Shown: positions 41,802 through 50,750, numbered from the stretch's first letter. The stretch is 64,000 bases of DNA from JAAYAO01 sp051133435 (GCF_051133435.1 NZ_JBPGNY010000001.1:434001-498000); one strand, 5' to 3'. Notes: generated by a model from the sequence alone, not told the origin. Program-made: numbers and translations.

Positions 41802-44791
41802 GCGCCGCGGCTCCTGGCTGGGAACACCACGAGATCACCGATGGTGCACGGCACGGCATCGTCTTTGAGGTGCTCGTGCGGCGGCGCGCGCGAGTAGCGG
41901 TCAACGGTGGCGCGGGTGCGCCCAGCTCCGCCTCGAACGGCGGGGCGAAGAGGTCTCAGACGCCCGCCACTGAGTGTGACGGTTCCGAACTGTCACACCT
42001 TTTCAACCCGTCCGAGACGCACGTTTCCCCTGGTCAGGAGGGCGATGGTCGGGCACGGTCATTAGCCCCTATGGGGAGCCCCGAGTTTCGACCGTGTGAC
42101 CGTGGCTCTGCGACCGGCTGGGCGCCGCCCGCGCCGGGGGCCGTCGCAGGGGTCATGTCGGTGCCGACGACCGCGTTCGGCGAGCTCCCGTCGGTGAAGG
42201 CGATGGGCACGGGCCGCGCCGGGATCGTCGTCGGATTCGACACCGAGTTCACGACCGTGGGCGGCGCTCGGGTCGTCGACTCTTACCAGCTCGCCGCACC
42301 TGATCCGCTCGACCCATCGGTGATGGTCGAGGTCGTCATCCTGCCGCCGCTGGGCTCCGGCGCGCGCGTCTCCCTGCACACGGCGCTGTGGACCGTAGTC
42401 GCCGCAGCTGAGCTGTGGCGGTCCCCTCTGGTGCCTAGCGGGGTGGGTCCGCGCGGCGTGCCTCGCTCGGTGTTCTGGACGGATGACTGGGAGGAGCGAC
42501 GGGAGGCGCTCGCGAAGCTGAGGGTTCCCCTCGTCCTCGCCTGCCACTACGGCGCTGCCGACCTGACGACGTTCCGCTCGGGTGGTCAGTCCCGGGAGCT
42601 GGACCCCCTCGTCCGCCTGACCTCGGCGGCCGGTGGCCTCGTGACTCTCCTGCCGTTTCGCTCGCAGCGCGGCAACGAGAACGGGCATTGGTGGCAGAGC
42701 CTGTCAGTGACCGTGCGCGACACCATGTCGCAGGCTCCGGCAGGGAAGAAGACGTTGGCGGCGCTCGGCGAAGCGTGCGGAGTCGCGAAGCTCGACGTGC
42801 CGGATGGCTGGATCTCCAGGATGACCGACTATCGCCGTGAACACCTCGCGGAGTTTCTGGAGTACGGCGTCAACGACGCGGTGATCGTCGTTGAGTACCT
42901 CGCCCGGCTGTGGGGCGACGGCACCGTTCCGCCGATTACTCTCAGCGGTGGTGCTGCCGCTGCGCTCGTCGACTCGGGCAGCGCCTACCTCGGTGCCTCC
43001 ACTCCGGCCGAGTTCCGTCGGCTGTTCGCCGGGCTGGTGGACGAGGACGAGGGTGTCGAGGCTGTCGAGGAGGGCGACCGCCTGAGCTTCTACGCGAAGC
43101 GTGGACGGAACCCGCTGGACGGCGCTGCTGCTCAGCTGTCGTCGGCGTTCGCCCGTGCGTACCACGGTGGTCTCAACAGCTGCCCGATGCCTGGCTACTA
43201 CCCGGTACCGACCGTGGACATCGACGCACAGAACGCATACCCGACGGCGATGGCGCTGGTCCGTGACATCGACTGGGAGGCCGGTGCTATCGAGGAAGTC
43301 GTGCATGAGCGGGCCCTCTCCGTTGATGACGTGCCGACGGCCACGACGCCCTTCGTCGGGTTCGTGTCCTTCACGTTCCCGACCAACGTGCTGCACCCGT
43401 GCCTGCCCATCGTCGCCGACGGGACGCTCATCTACCCGCGCACATCCGAGGGTGTCGCCGGGACATGGGTGTGCGGCCCGGAGCTGTGGCTCGCGCTCAC
43501 CCTGGGTGCTGAGGTGCACTGCCAGATCGGCTATCTCGGTCGTGAGCGGCAGCACGACGGTGGCCCGAGCTTCTCCCTCCGGCATGGCGTCAAGCAGCTC
43601 ATCGACGACCGCAACACCGCCAAGACCTTGTTCGGCAAGGGATCTCTGGAAGAGCAAACCCTCAAGACCGGCGTGAACAGCATCTATGGGAAGACCGCGC
43701 AGGACGTGGCTGAGCAGCGGTCCTGGGATGCACGTGCGCAGGAGATGGACAACGTCGGCGGTTCCGCCGTGTCCAGCCCCTACCACGCGGCCACCACCAC
43801 GTCACTGGTCCGGGCGCAGCTGTTGGCGACGATGAACCAGCTGAGCGAGAACGGTAGGGATGTCTACTCGGTGACGACCGACGGTTTCATCACGGACGCC
43901 ACCGTGGACGAGGTCGCTGCCCTCGACCTTTACGGTCTGGAAGAGGTGCTCGGCGATGCCCGGGTTGCCCTGACCGGGGACCCGTCCATCTGGGAGACCA
44001 AGCACGCGCAGTCCGACTTGGTGAACTTCACAACGCGCGGGAACGTCTCTCTCGACCTCGGCGGCGTATGCGCTCACAACGGCCTCAAGGCACCGAAAGA
44101 TATTCTCCCTGACAGTATCGAGGACCGCGAGCTGTTGCTGGCCTCGGTCGTGAGTAGGGAAGGTCGGGTTCCCAACGGGTACACGCGGTTCCCCTCGTTC
44201 CAGGAGTTGTCACGCAAGGAGGACCGGAAAGACTTCCTGCCGTCCCGGGTCGAGCGCTCGGTCAGCATGGACTACGACCTCAAGCGCCAGCCCGTTATGT
44301 CCTCCATGACACCCGAGATGGTGCCCCTGCCGGACGGCTCGGTTGAGGAGATGGCGACCTTCGCCACGCAGCCGTGGGAGCGAGTCGAGGACTGCCTGCG
44401 CGCTCGCCAGATCGCCCGCGAGATGGCCGAGACCGGATGCCTGCGCACCGTCGCTGAGTGGCGCGACTGGAACCTGAAGTACACGCACGGTAAGGGCCGC
44501 CGCATCAGTACCCCGCAGCGCGCGGTGCTGATGTCCATCGTCATGGCGCATCGCCAGGGCGTGGCCACGATCCCGACTCTCGGTGACCGTTCGCTGTCCA
44601 TCGCCGAGCGGCTCGACTGGCTCGGCGAGTGGGGGCTCGGCACCGTCTCGCGCGGTGACTGGGACAACGCCCGCCGGCCCGAGCGGGCGTCCCAGATGCT
44701 CCCCATCGACACGCTCGACCCGTATCTCGGCCGGATGACGTCCATGGCGTCCGGCGAACATCCCACGGACGCCGACCGGCTCCCGTACTAA
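41798..44791 (+). CDS. Family-B DNA polymerase, piPolB-like (primer-independent type)
   Basis: 997 aa. An N-terminal unassigned 140-residue Ser/Gly-rich region precedes a 3'-5' exonuclease domain: ExoI GFDTEF (Asp148, Glu150) and ExoIII YGVND (Tyr356, Asp360). The polymerase core has motif A DIDAQNAYP (474-482), motif B KTGVNSIYG (623-631) and motif C TTDGF (Asp695) instead of the usual DTDS. The second, metal-binding Asp of motif C is kept. A TTRGN segment follows later. As I recall, a TDG-type motif C and absence of a separate terminal protein mark piPolB, the polymerase of pipolins. It should replicate the element from within; primer independence is inferred from family likeness, not shown. 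Confidence 0.82.
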   Translation: MSAAAPGWEHHEITDGARHGIVFEVLVRRRARVAVNGGAGAPSSASNGGAKRSQTPATECDGSELSHLFNPSETHVSPGQEGDGRARSLAPMGSPEFRPCDRGSATGWAPPAPGAVAGVMSVPTTAFGELPSVKAMGTGRAGIVVGFDTEFTTVGGARVVDSYQLAAPDPLDPSVMVEVVILPPLGSGARVSLHTALWTVVAAAELWRSPLVPSGVGPRGVPRSVFWTDDWEERREALAKLRVPLVLACHYGAADLTTFRSGGQSRELDPLVRLTSAAGGLVTLLPFRSQRGNENGHWWQSLSVTVRDTMSQAPAGKKTLAALGEACGVAKLDVPDGWISRMTDYRREHLAEFLEYGVNDAVIVVEYLARLWGDGTVPPITLSGGAAAALVDSGSAYLGASTPAEFRRLFAGLVDEDEGVEAVEEGDRLSFYAKRGRNPLDGAAAQLSSAFARAYHGGLNSCPMPGYYPVPTVDIDAQNAYPTAMALVRDIDWEAGAIEEVVHERALSVDDVPTATTPFVGFVSFTFPTNVLHPCLPIVADGTLIYPRTSEGVAGTWVCGPELWLALTLGAEVHCQIGYLGRERQHDGGPSFSLRHGVKQLIDDRNTAKTLFGKGSLEEQTLKTGVNSIYGKTAQDVAEQRSWDARAQEMDNVGGSAVSSPYHAATTTSLVRAQLLATMNQLSENGRDVYSVTTDGFITDATVDEVAALDLYGLEEVLGDARVALTGDPSIWETKHAQSDLVNFTTRGNVSLDLGGVCAHNGLKAPKDILPDSIEDRELLLASVVSREGRVPNGYTRFPSFQELSRKEDRKDFLPSRVERSVSMDYDLKRQPVMSSMTPEMVPLPDGSVEEMATFATQPWERVEDCLRARQIAREMAETGCLRTVAEWRDWNLKYTHGKGRRISTPQRAVLMSIVMAHRQGVATIPTLGDRSLSIAERLDWLGEWGLGTVSRGDWDNARRPERASQMLPIDTLDPYLGRMTSMASGEHPTDADRLPY

Positions 44792-44806
44792 CAGAAGGAG
44801 AAGATC

Positions 44807-45130
44807 ATGAGCAACAAGACCACGACCAACCTCGACGTGCTGATCGATCAGGAGCGCCGCCGAGCGTCCGAGCGCATCGCCAAGCTCAAGCGTGCTGCCG
44901 CTGCCGAGCAGCGCCGCATCGACGAGAAGGTCATCGAGCTGCTGCGCGACCAGAGCCCCGATCTCTACGACCGGCTCTCCGAGGAGGCGGCCGATACCTT
45001 AGAGGCAGAGAAGGCGAAGAGGTCGAGGCGTGCGAAGAAGGCGGCATCGTCTTCGGGGTCGGCGAACGACGGGACTGCCTCGCAGTCCGTCGATCCCGAG
45101 CATGAGGAGGCGGCACCGTGGAACGGCTGA
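44807..45130 (+). CDS. Small basic/coiled-coil protein of the mobilization operon
   Basis: 107-aa protein. LDVLIDQERRRASERIAKLKRAAAAEQRRIDEKVIELLRDQ is a long amphipathic helix; the C-terminus is Ser/Ala/Glu-rich and disordered. GAAGGAG lies 7 bases before the ATG. Its end overlaps the GTG of mobC by 13 bases. Probably a relaxosome or plasmid-type accessory; no family assigned. Confidence 0.7.
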   Translation: MSNKTTTNLDVLIDQERRRASERIAKLKRAAAAEQRRIDEKVIELLRDQSPDLYDRLSEEAADTLEAEKAKRSRRAKKAASSSGSANDGTASQSVDPEHEEAAPWNG

Positions 45131-45798
45131 CGACTCCGATCCGGGACTTGCGTCAGCGTCCCGGGACCCCCTCGCCCGCAGGGAGCGCAGCGACCGAGGA
45201 CGAGGGCCAGCGGTTCTTGGAGGACATGAGCGCCAGCGAAATGTCCGACAAGAACCCTGCTGGCCGTCTTCCGTACGCCCCGGAGAGCGAGCCCGACTCC
45301 CCAAGCAGCGCTGGTCGGGCTCGTGCGGAGGGGTGTGCGGAAGACCCGGCCCTGGCAGCGGAGCTGCACCACGACTCCCAGGTGAACACCGGTCGTGGTG
45401 CTGCGCAGAGGGCAGGGCCGGCCGAGGCTCCGGTGGAGCCTCGGAACAGCTGTCGTCGGGAGGTCTCTCTCGACGTGCGGCTGACGGTGGCTGATCGCGA
45501 TGGGATCCGCCGCCGTGCCCACGTGCTCGGCGTCAAGCCGAGCGCATGGGCTCGTGCTGTCATGCTCGACGCGCTGGACTCGAGGTCCTCGAAGGTCGAT
45601 CAGCTGGAGAACAACGCGGGAGTGAAGGAGGCGGTGCCTACGTCGCTTGCTCCGGCGGTAGAGCAGCTGCGTCGAGTTGGTGTGAACCTGAACCAGGCGC
45701 TCCGCAAGGGTGCTGCCGTCGATGACAGTCTCCTTCACGCGGTGATGGTTGCGGTGGACGAGGTGCGTGCCTCGCTGGGCGATCGGACACGGGTATGA
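45118..45798 (+). CDS. mobC: MobC-like relaxosome accessory protein
   Basis: 226 aa from a GTG start. The C-terminal half has the MobC pattern: SLDVRLTVADRDGIRRRAHVLGVKPSAWARAVMLDAL (ribbon-helix-helix DNA-binding) and LRRVGVNLNQALRKG (the GxNLNQ signature). The N-terminal 100 residues are disordered. It would bind oriT and help the relaxase. The stop overlaps the mobA ATG. Confidence 0.85.
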   Translation: MERLTTPIRDLRQRPGTPSPAGSAATEDEGQRFLEDMSASEMSDKNPAGRLPYAPESEPDSPSSAGRARAEGCAEDPALAAELHHDSQVNTGRGAAQRAGPAEAPVEPRNSCRREVSLDVRLTVADRDGIRRRAHVLGVKPSAWARAVMLDALDSRSSKVDQLENNAGVKEAVPTSLAPAVEQLRRVGVNLNQALRKGAAVDDSLLHAVMVAVDEVRASLGDRTRV

Positions 45799-47033
45799 GC
45801 ACCGTGAACGTCCGCCCCTCGACCAACGCTGCAGGAGCTGTTGGGTACATCCTCTACGGGCGTGACCCTGAGGTGCGTAAGGAGCTCCTCAAGGTCGGAT
45901 CGACGCGTGCGGCCGCGTATGCGATGTCCATGGTCGACGGCGGTTCGACTCCGGCGGAGTTCATCGCGTGTGCCGAGGCACACGCCGCTGCTCATGGCCG
46001 AACGAACCAACTTCAGAGCTACGTTCTGGCGTTCCACCCTGACGAGTTCGACGTGACCTCGCAGGCCGATCTTGAACGCATCCGGGACGTAGCCGTCGAA
46101 CTCGCGGAACGCATGCACAGCGCTGACTACATGGTCGCGGTGCACTCTGATTCCGCCGGAGGTCACGGGCATGCACACATCCTGGTCATCAACCACGACA
46201 ACCTCACCGGTAAGAGCCTCCAGCGGTACACATCGTGGAAGCACGGACTGCGCCAGCTGAACGACGAGCTGATGGCAGACGAGGGCCTGCGGGTGCTCCC
46301 CGACCTTGAGGAACCGAAGCCCGACTGGGAGCAGAGGCGCGAGGCCTTCTCTCCGGGCGGGTTCGAGCAGGTCCTCGGCGACAAGGTCTACGACGCACTG
46401 ACCGACTCACGCTCGACGAATCGCGAGGCGTTCGAGCACGTCCTCGCCGAGCGCGGGGTCACGCTCGCGGTGACGAACCGCGACGGTTGGAGTTACAAGA
46501 TGCGCCGTGATGACAACGGGAAGCTCGGACGGAAGAAGGCCTCGGCGCTGACACCCGAGTTCACAGCCGAAGGTGCTCAAGAGATCTTCGACTATCACGC
46601 ACAGAAGGGACAGGCTCATGGGAGCGCTGGACAGGATCAAGCAGGCCGACGAGCAGCAGAAGACTACGGAGCTCCTGGAGAACTTGATCTCACAGCACGA
46701 CGCCAACATGCAGCAGATCGCGAAGCTGACGAACACCGTCGCCGACCTGACCGAGTACGTGAAGGTGATGGACGAGGAGCAGATGACGCGGCTGGATCGC
46801 CTATCGACCTCGCGGCAGCACGAGCTTCCCTCCACGCTGCCGCTCGACGCCGAGACGAAGAAGCGGCTGAACGAGATCGAGAAGACGCTGAGCGCCGTCG
46901 CGCAACAGCTGAGCAGCAGCGAGGTCGTGAAGCTGCCCGACGGGTCCTCGGTCACCAGGGCGGACCTGGCCGCGTACTCGATGACGACGAGGATCAGCGA
47001 GGAGCTGAAGTCGACGACTTCGGCCTCGGCTGA
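45795..47033 (+). CDS. mobA: Relaxase/mobilization nuclease (MobA, MOB-P type)
   Basis: 412 codons if read to the stop. The nuclease domain is complete within the first 270 residues: MSTVNVRPSTNAAGAVGYILYGRD at the start, a catalytic Tyr candidate in that segment, and the metal-binding triad GGHGHAHILVINHD. It nicks oriT for mobilization by a helper conjugative system; no type IV secretion genes are in the element. From 46618 on, the frame overlaps another gene by 416 bases, and the C-terminal residues are Arg/Asp/Ala-rich and low in complexity. Confidence 0.85.
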   Translation: MSTVNVRPSTNAAGAVGYILYGRDPEVRKELLKVGSTRAAAYAMSMVDGGSTPAEFIACAEAHAAAHGRTNQLQSYVLAFHPDEFDVTSQADLERIRDVAVELAERMHSADYMVAVHSDSAGGHGHAHILVINHDNLTGKSLQRYTSWKHGLRQLNDELMADEGLRVLPDLEEPKPDWEQRREAFSPGGFEQVLGDKVYDALTDSRSTNREAFEHVLAERGVTLAVTNRDGWSYKMRRDDNGKLGRKKASALTPEFTAEGAQEIFDYHAQKGQAHGSAGQDQAGRRAAEDYGAPGELDLTARRQHAADREADEHRRRPDRVREGDGRGADDAAGSPIDLAAARASLHAAARRRDEEAAERDREDAERRRATAEQQRGREAARRVLGHQGGPGRVLDDDEDQRGAEVDDFGLG

Positions 47034-47562
47034 CCTCGCCGAGGCCGTCCGTAAGCGCGGCAACGTCCGTATCGACACGGACAAGCTCACCGAGCACGCT
47101 GTGAAGGTGCTTGATCAATGTCTGGCGAAGGCTGTCGAGGCTCCAGTCCAGAGGATCGAGCAGACCGTCGCGGGGCTCGAAGAACGGGTGGGCAGGCTCG
47201 GCACCGAGAAGCTCGCCGAGGTGACCGACCGCGCCCACGAAGTGGTCAGCGCCGTCGGGCGGGCCGAGCGGCGAGTCGAGCGACTCTCGGCGAGGGTCAC
47301 CTGGGCGACGGTCGGTCGTATGTGCCTTGCCCTGGTCCCGTTCACCGTCGCGTTCATCATGCTCACGGGGATGGTCGGCGGGATCACGCAGATGCTCGGC
47401 CTCGGACCGCTGCTCGGATGGGCCTGGGACTCCTTCGCCGCCGCGAGTGCCTGGTGGGCGAAGGCACTCATTGCCCTCGCCGCCCTCGGCGGATGCGCTC
47501 TGTTCGCCTGGCTGCTCTGGTGGCTCGGAAAGAAACTGTACGAGAGCTACCGCGGCTGGTAG
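46618..47562 (+). CDS. MobB-like coiled-coil membrane protein overlapping mobA
   Basis: 314 aa. GAAGGGA sits 8 bases before ATG 46618, inside mobA. Residues 1-220 are coiled-coil rich (QQKTTELLENLISQHDANMQQIAKLTNTVADL and similar); two hydrophobic helices near the C-terminus (CLALVPFTVAFIMLTGMVGG and ALIALAALGGCALFAWLLWW) anchor it. The nested arrangement recalls mobB inside mobA in RSF1010/ColE1-type systems; the homology to MobB is not established. Confidence 0.78.
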   Translation: MGALDRIKQADEQQKTTELLENLISQHDANMQQIAKLTNTVADLTEYVKVMDEEQMTRLDRLSTSRQHELPSTLPLDAETKKRLNEIEKTLSAVAQQLSSSEVVKLPDGSSVTRADLAAYSMTTRISEELKSTTSASADLAEAVRKRGNVRIDTDKLTEHAVKVLDQCLAKAVEAPVQRIEQTVAGLEERVGRLGTEKLAEVTDRAHEVVSAVGRAERRVERLSARVTWATVGRMCLALVPFTVAFIMLTGMVGGITQMLGLGPLLGWAWDSFAAASAWWAKALIALAALGGCALFAWLLWWLGKKLYESYRGW

Positions 47563-47576
47563 TCGGAAGAAAAGTG

Positions 47577-47604
47577 AGTGCCCGTAGCCGAAGCTACGGG
47601 CACT
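47577..47604. terminator. Bidirectional terminator hairpin
   Basis: AGTGCCCGTAGC and GCTACGGGCACT form a perfect 12-bp stem with a CGAA tetraloop, between convergent genes ending at 47562 and 47611. Confidence 0.75.
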
Positions 47605-47610
47605 CTGAAC

Positions 47611-47817
47611 TCAGTCGACGTCGGGGTCATCGCCGAATAGCTCGGCATCGGTGTCGTAATACCCGAGAAGGTCGCGCTGCTGGCGGATCAGTTCGACGGT
47701 TGCCTTGTGCAGGGCGAGCAGGTCATGGAGGTGGGCCTCCTCATCGCTCATTTCAGGGTCGCCGATCCACCACCGAAACGACTCGGCGTGGCTGTAGGCG
47801 TTGGTCTCAGCGCTCAT
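47611..47817 (-). CDS. Small acidic protein, unknown function
   Basis: 68 aa: MSAETNAYSHAESFRWWIGDPEM followed by a helical SDEEAHLHDLLALHKATVELIRQQRDLLGYYDTDAEL and an acidic end. GGGAG lies before the ATG. The gene is 10 bases downstream of ardA on the same strand, probably co-transcribed with it. No family recognised; size and acidity would fit an accessory antirestriction or DNA-mimic protein, but that is conjecture. Confidence 0.6.
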   Translation of the reverse strand: MSAETNAYSHAESFRWWIGDPEMSDEEAHLHDLLALHKATVELIRQQRDLLGYYDTDAELFGDDPDVD

Positions 47818-47827
47818 GATCGCTCCC

Positions 47828-48382
47828 TCACAGGTCCCGAAAGACGTACACGGAGATCGCGTCGGCTCGGACCACCGTGTGGTCGTATTCGAGGTCGCGG
47901 GTCCAGGCAACCCAGTTGAAGTAGCGCACAAGCTCTTCCGGCGCGTCCTGCGGGATGAGGCCGATCTCCTCGGCGAGAGTCTCGGCGTAGTCCCGGAAAC
48001 TGCCCCATGTTCCGCAGAAGCGCTCTTCGAAGGCGGAAACAGACGGCAGGTCTCCAGTGCCTTCTGCGACGTAGCTGCCGGAGGCCGTCCAAGCGCACAG
48101 AGCATCGCGCTGGTGCTCGGGGACCGCGAGGAGGACGCGAGCCCACTCTGCGGCCTCCGACGGATTCATCTCGCCCGAGGTGGGGATGTTCTCGTGGTCC
48201 ATGACCCACAGCTCCTCGCATCCAGGGCGCACGCGGTGAGCGCCTCCGTGGACGTCAGCAAGGGTGACTTTGTCGGCGGTCTCGGCATCGAACCATTCGC
48301 CGACGAGACGAGCGTAGTTGTAGCAGGCGAGACAGCCGATCCAGGCGCGGGGCGTGGTATCGGTGTTCGTTCGGGTGGTCAT
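47828..48382 (-). CDS. ardA: Antirestriction protein ArdA
   Basis: 184-aa acidic DNA-mimic. The start PRAWIGCLACYNYARLVGEWFDA matches the ArdA N-terminus; EELWVMDHENIP, the central helices, and FCGTWGSFRDYAETLAEEIG with the C-terminal VRYFNWVAWTRDLEYD follow the family order. It inhibits type I restriction enzymes during establishment in a new host. The element also carries its own type I system. GGGGA precedes the ATG. Confidence 0.88.
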   Translation of the reverse strand: MTTRTNTDTTPRAWIGCLACYNYARLVGEWFDAETADKVTLADVHGGAHRVRPGCEELWVMDHENIPTSGEMNPSEAAEWARVLLAVPEHQRDALCAWTASGSYVAEGTGDLPSVSAFEERFCGTWGSFRDYAETLAEEIGLIPQDAPEELVRYFNWVAWTRDLEYDHTVVRADAISVYVFRDL

Positions 48383-48519
48383 GGCGGGTCCCCTCCGTGG
48401 TCGAGGAGAGCGGCGGGCGCGACAGGCAGTCGTGCTCGGTGAATCGACGCGCTTACGCCACGTCGCCGCTCTCAAGAGGTTTCCCGGCCACGCTCCGCGT
48501 GGCTACCCAACCAGGTGGT

Positions 48520-50076
48520 CTACCTCCAGTTGACGACGACGGACTCGGTCCTGAACCCCTTGCGCCCGCGCGGCTGCGGGAGAAGCGTGATCGTGGCGAG
48601 TGCGTCGATGGTCTGACGCCGGAGGTCAAGTGACGCTTCCCGGAATGCTGAGGCAGGGTCATCGACGCCCAGGATCGGCGACAGCGCGCCCGCACGGCTT
48701 TGCATCAGCCTTTCGGCTTCCAGCTCCTGAATACGCACTTCTGCGGCGTCCCGAACACGCTTGAGGTCGCGGGCCTCGATGATCTCGGCGTCGTAGTCGG
48801 CCTCGGCGCGCAGAATGCGCGCCCGCTGGTCGCTGATCGCCGAGTCGATGCCTGCCGCATGCGGTCCACCGTCCGCGACCTCGACCATCACCGTCGCGTC
48901 CTTGCGTGCAAGACGCTTGGCGACGACCGTCATGACGAAATTGTCGATGGCGGCGCCCGAGCGCACGATGTGACCTGCGCACTTGTACCCACGTGGTGCC
49001 CCGGTCACCTTGTTTCCACACGTCTCGCCGGTCTCCTCGTCGACGTATCCGCACCGGTAGAGCCCGCTGCCGAGGTGCTTGCGTTTGGTCGAGCCGGATG
49101 TGTTCGTGACCCGCTCCGTGTCGTCGAGGACTTGCTGCGCCTTCCACCACGTCTCGTCGTCAACGATCTGCTCCCACTGCCCGCGGATCGGCTCACCAGC
49201 GTCGTCTCGGAGGATCTGCGCCTTCCACATCCGGCGCCGCTTCCCATCCGCCTGAGCAAACTTCGGAGTGTACGTGCTCAGCGCCGCGTAACGCGGGTTC
49301 CGCAGGATGCCCAGCACGGTCGAGGGAGACCACGGACCGTCCTCGACGATCGACCTAGGTTCGAGGCCCTGCTGCGCGCGGGCGGTGGCGCGCTCGACGC
49401 TCACGGTGTGCGTGTGCTTGGGCAGTGGTGTGATCCCATCGATCTGCTCGGTGCCACTGAGAGCCCGGGCGAGCGATCGCAGCGACTCGGGGTGCTCGAT
49501 CCTGGTGAACAGGTCGTAGATCGCCCTCACGGCCTCAGCCTCGTGGGGGATCACTTCGCCGTCTACGGCGTAGCCGAGTGGGCGCATGCCCTTCGGAGCA
49601 CGCCCCTGCATGGCGCGCTGACGCTGGGCTGCGGACTGACGGGCACTCTTGCGTTCCATCTCGGCCCGCGCCACAGCCGCCTTGATGCGGGCATACATCC
49701 GACCGCCGTCGGTCGAAAGGTCCGCGTCGCCATTGGCCGTGACGAGGGCGAGGCCGCGCAGCTCGGCGGCGTCGATCCAGTCCTCCAGCTGTCGGGGCTG
49801 TCGGGTGAGCCTGTCGAGGTCGTAGCAGATGATCGCGTCGAACCGTCCGAGCAAATAGTCGGCGACCATGCGGTCGTAGTCCGGGCGGATGGCGCTCCTG
49901 TCGGTGGCGCTCTTCGACTGGTCCACGTAGGTCTCGACGACCTCCCAGCGCCGGAATCGTGCAAGGTTCTCGCAGTCCTCGCGCTGGCGGTCGATAGCGA
50001 GCCCGTCCATCTCGCGATCCTGTGAGATTCGGAGGTAGATGGCTGCCTTGCGGGGCGCGGTGGAACGTTCGTTCAT
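48520..50076 (-). CDS. Large serine recombinase (integrase/resolvase family)
   Basis: 518-aa site-specific recombinase. The catalytic domain begins KAAIYLRISQDREMDGLAIDRQRE with nucleophile Ser18; CYDLDRLTRQPRQ and GRMYARIKAAVARAEMERKSAR follow. A recombinase domain (KGMRPLGYAVDG, ILRNPRYAAL) and a zinc-ribbon with Cys (YRCGYVDEETGETCGNK, GYKCAGH) precede a coiled-coil C-terminus. It is the probable integrase of the ychF element; such enzymes use short cores and target conserved genes. The flanking gap at 50077-50194 has an inverted repeat. Confidence 0.9.
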   Translation of the reverse strand: MNERSTAPRKAAIYLRISQDREMDGLAIDRQREDCENLARFRRWEVVETYVDQSKSATDRSAIRPDYDRMVADYLLGRFDAIICYDLDRLTRQPRQLEDWIDAAELRGLALVTANGDADLSTDGGRMYARIKAAVARAEMERKSARQSAAQRQRAMQGRAPKGMRPLGYAVDGEVIPHEAEAVRAIYDLFTRIEHPESLRSLARALSGTEQIDGITPLPKHTHTVSVERATARAQQGLEPRSIVEDGPWSPSTVLGILRNPRYAALSTYTPKFAQADGKRRRMWKAQILRDDAGEPIRGQWEQIVDDETWWKAQQVLDDTERVTNTSGSTKRKHLGSGLYRCGYVDEETGETCGNKVTGAPRGYKCAGHIVRSGAAIDNFVMTVVAKRLARKDATVMVEVADGGPHAAGIDSAISDQRARILRAEADYDAEIIEARDLKRVRDAAEVRIQELEAERLMQSRAGALSPILGVDDPASAFREASLDLRRQTIDALATITLLPQPRGRKGFRTESVVVNWR

Positions 50077-50114
50077 GTAGCCAGACTACACTATGACGTA
50101 AGTTCCGTCCGTAA

Positions 50115-50133
50115 CTGATGATGTCACCATCAG
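50115..50133. promoter_or_regulatory. Inverted repeat upstream of the serine recombinase
   Basis: CTGATG-ATGTCAC-CATCAG lies in the 118-bp divergent gap between the recombinase gene and a small gene. Likely an operator or recombinase binding site. Confidence 0.35.
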
Positions 50134-50194
50134 TGTGCACAGTGGTAGAGTTGCACCATCTGACCAAACGCACAAGACGCCCCAGGAGACACCC

Positions 50195-50620
50195 ATGCCG
50201 CAGCTGACGCTCAGCTTCCCCGACCTTGCCGAGCACGCAAGCCGAGTCCACCCCGAGCTCAGGACGCTCGTTCAGGAATTCACCGAGACCGACCGCGCCC
50301 GGTTCACAGAGTCAGCGTCACTGTGTGAGACGTGGATTGACCCCGAATTCAAGAAACTACTCAACACTCTTCAACTCGATGGCCGGCTGCCTAACATCGA
50401 TACAAACATCGACGCCAACAATGATTTCAAGCGCGTCTTGACGTTTACGTTGCCGGATGGCGGAGAGACTACGGATGTCCGCGATATCATCCAGCATGCA
50501 TGGGCGGCAACGGTCGACACATACGCGGGCGCCCTCTACCACCGAGCGAAAGAGATCGCGGCAGGAAACTCGAACTCGAGCTGGACCCCCGACCAAGCCA
50601 CGAGCGCCCCCACTCTCTAG
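50195..50620 (+). CDS. Hypothetical protein next to recombinase
   Basis: 141 aa from ATG 50195 (AGGAG 7 bases upstream), beginning MPQLTLSFPDLAEHASRVHPELRTLVQEFTETDRARF. A helix-rich protein without signal or membrane segment. It is divergent from the integrase and of different codon texture from the surrounding hsd genes. No family recognised. Confidence 0.6.
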   Translation: MPQLTLSFPDLAEHASRVHPELRTLVQEFTETDRARFTESASLCETWIDPEFKKLLNTLQLDGRLPNIDTNIDANNDFKRVLTFTLPDGGETTDVRDIIQHAWAATVDTYAGALYHRAKEIAAGNSNSSWTPDQATSAPTL

Positions 50621-50669
50621 GGCGCAGGTCCACGTCAGGGCCTATTTCGCTGTCGAAGCGGTGTGAGGG

Positions 50670-50750
50670 GTAGAGGAGCTCGTCGAGCGCGCAACGGGCA
50701 AAGGCAGCGGAGCCCTCTACTCCGACGGCGACGACGCAATCAAGCTCTAG
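50670..50750 (+). pseudogene. Short coding remnant
   Basis: 26 codons then TAG, reading VEELVERATGKGSGALYSDGDDAIKL, a protein-like C-terminal end without a start codon (TGA precedes). It lies between a gene ending 50620 and the convergent HEPN gene. Probably the tail of a lost gene; low confidence. Confidence 0.25.

Noticed and set aside
41110..50128. Near-identical 11-base direct repeats ATGATATCACC (41110) and ATGATGTCACC (50118) flanking the excisionase-to-recombinase block, considered as att sites.
   Set aside because: The left copy lies outside the element defined by the ychF junction and is part of the vapBC operator dyad; the ychF reconstruction at 41153/60043 explains the boundaries far better.
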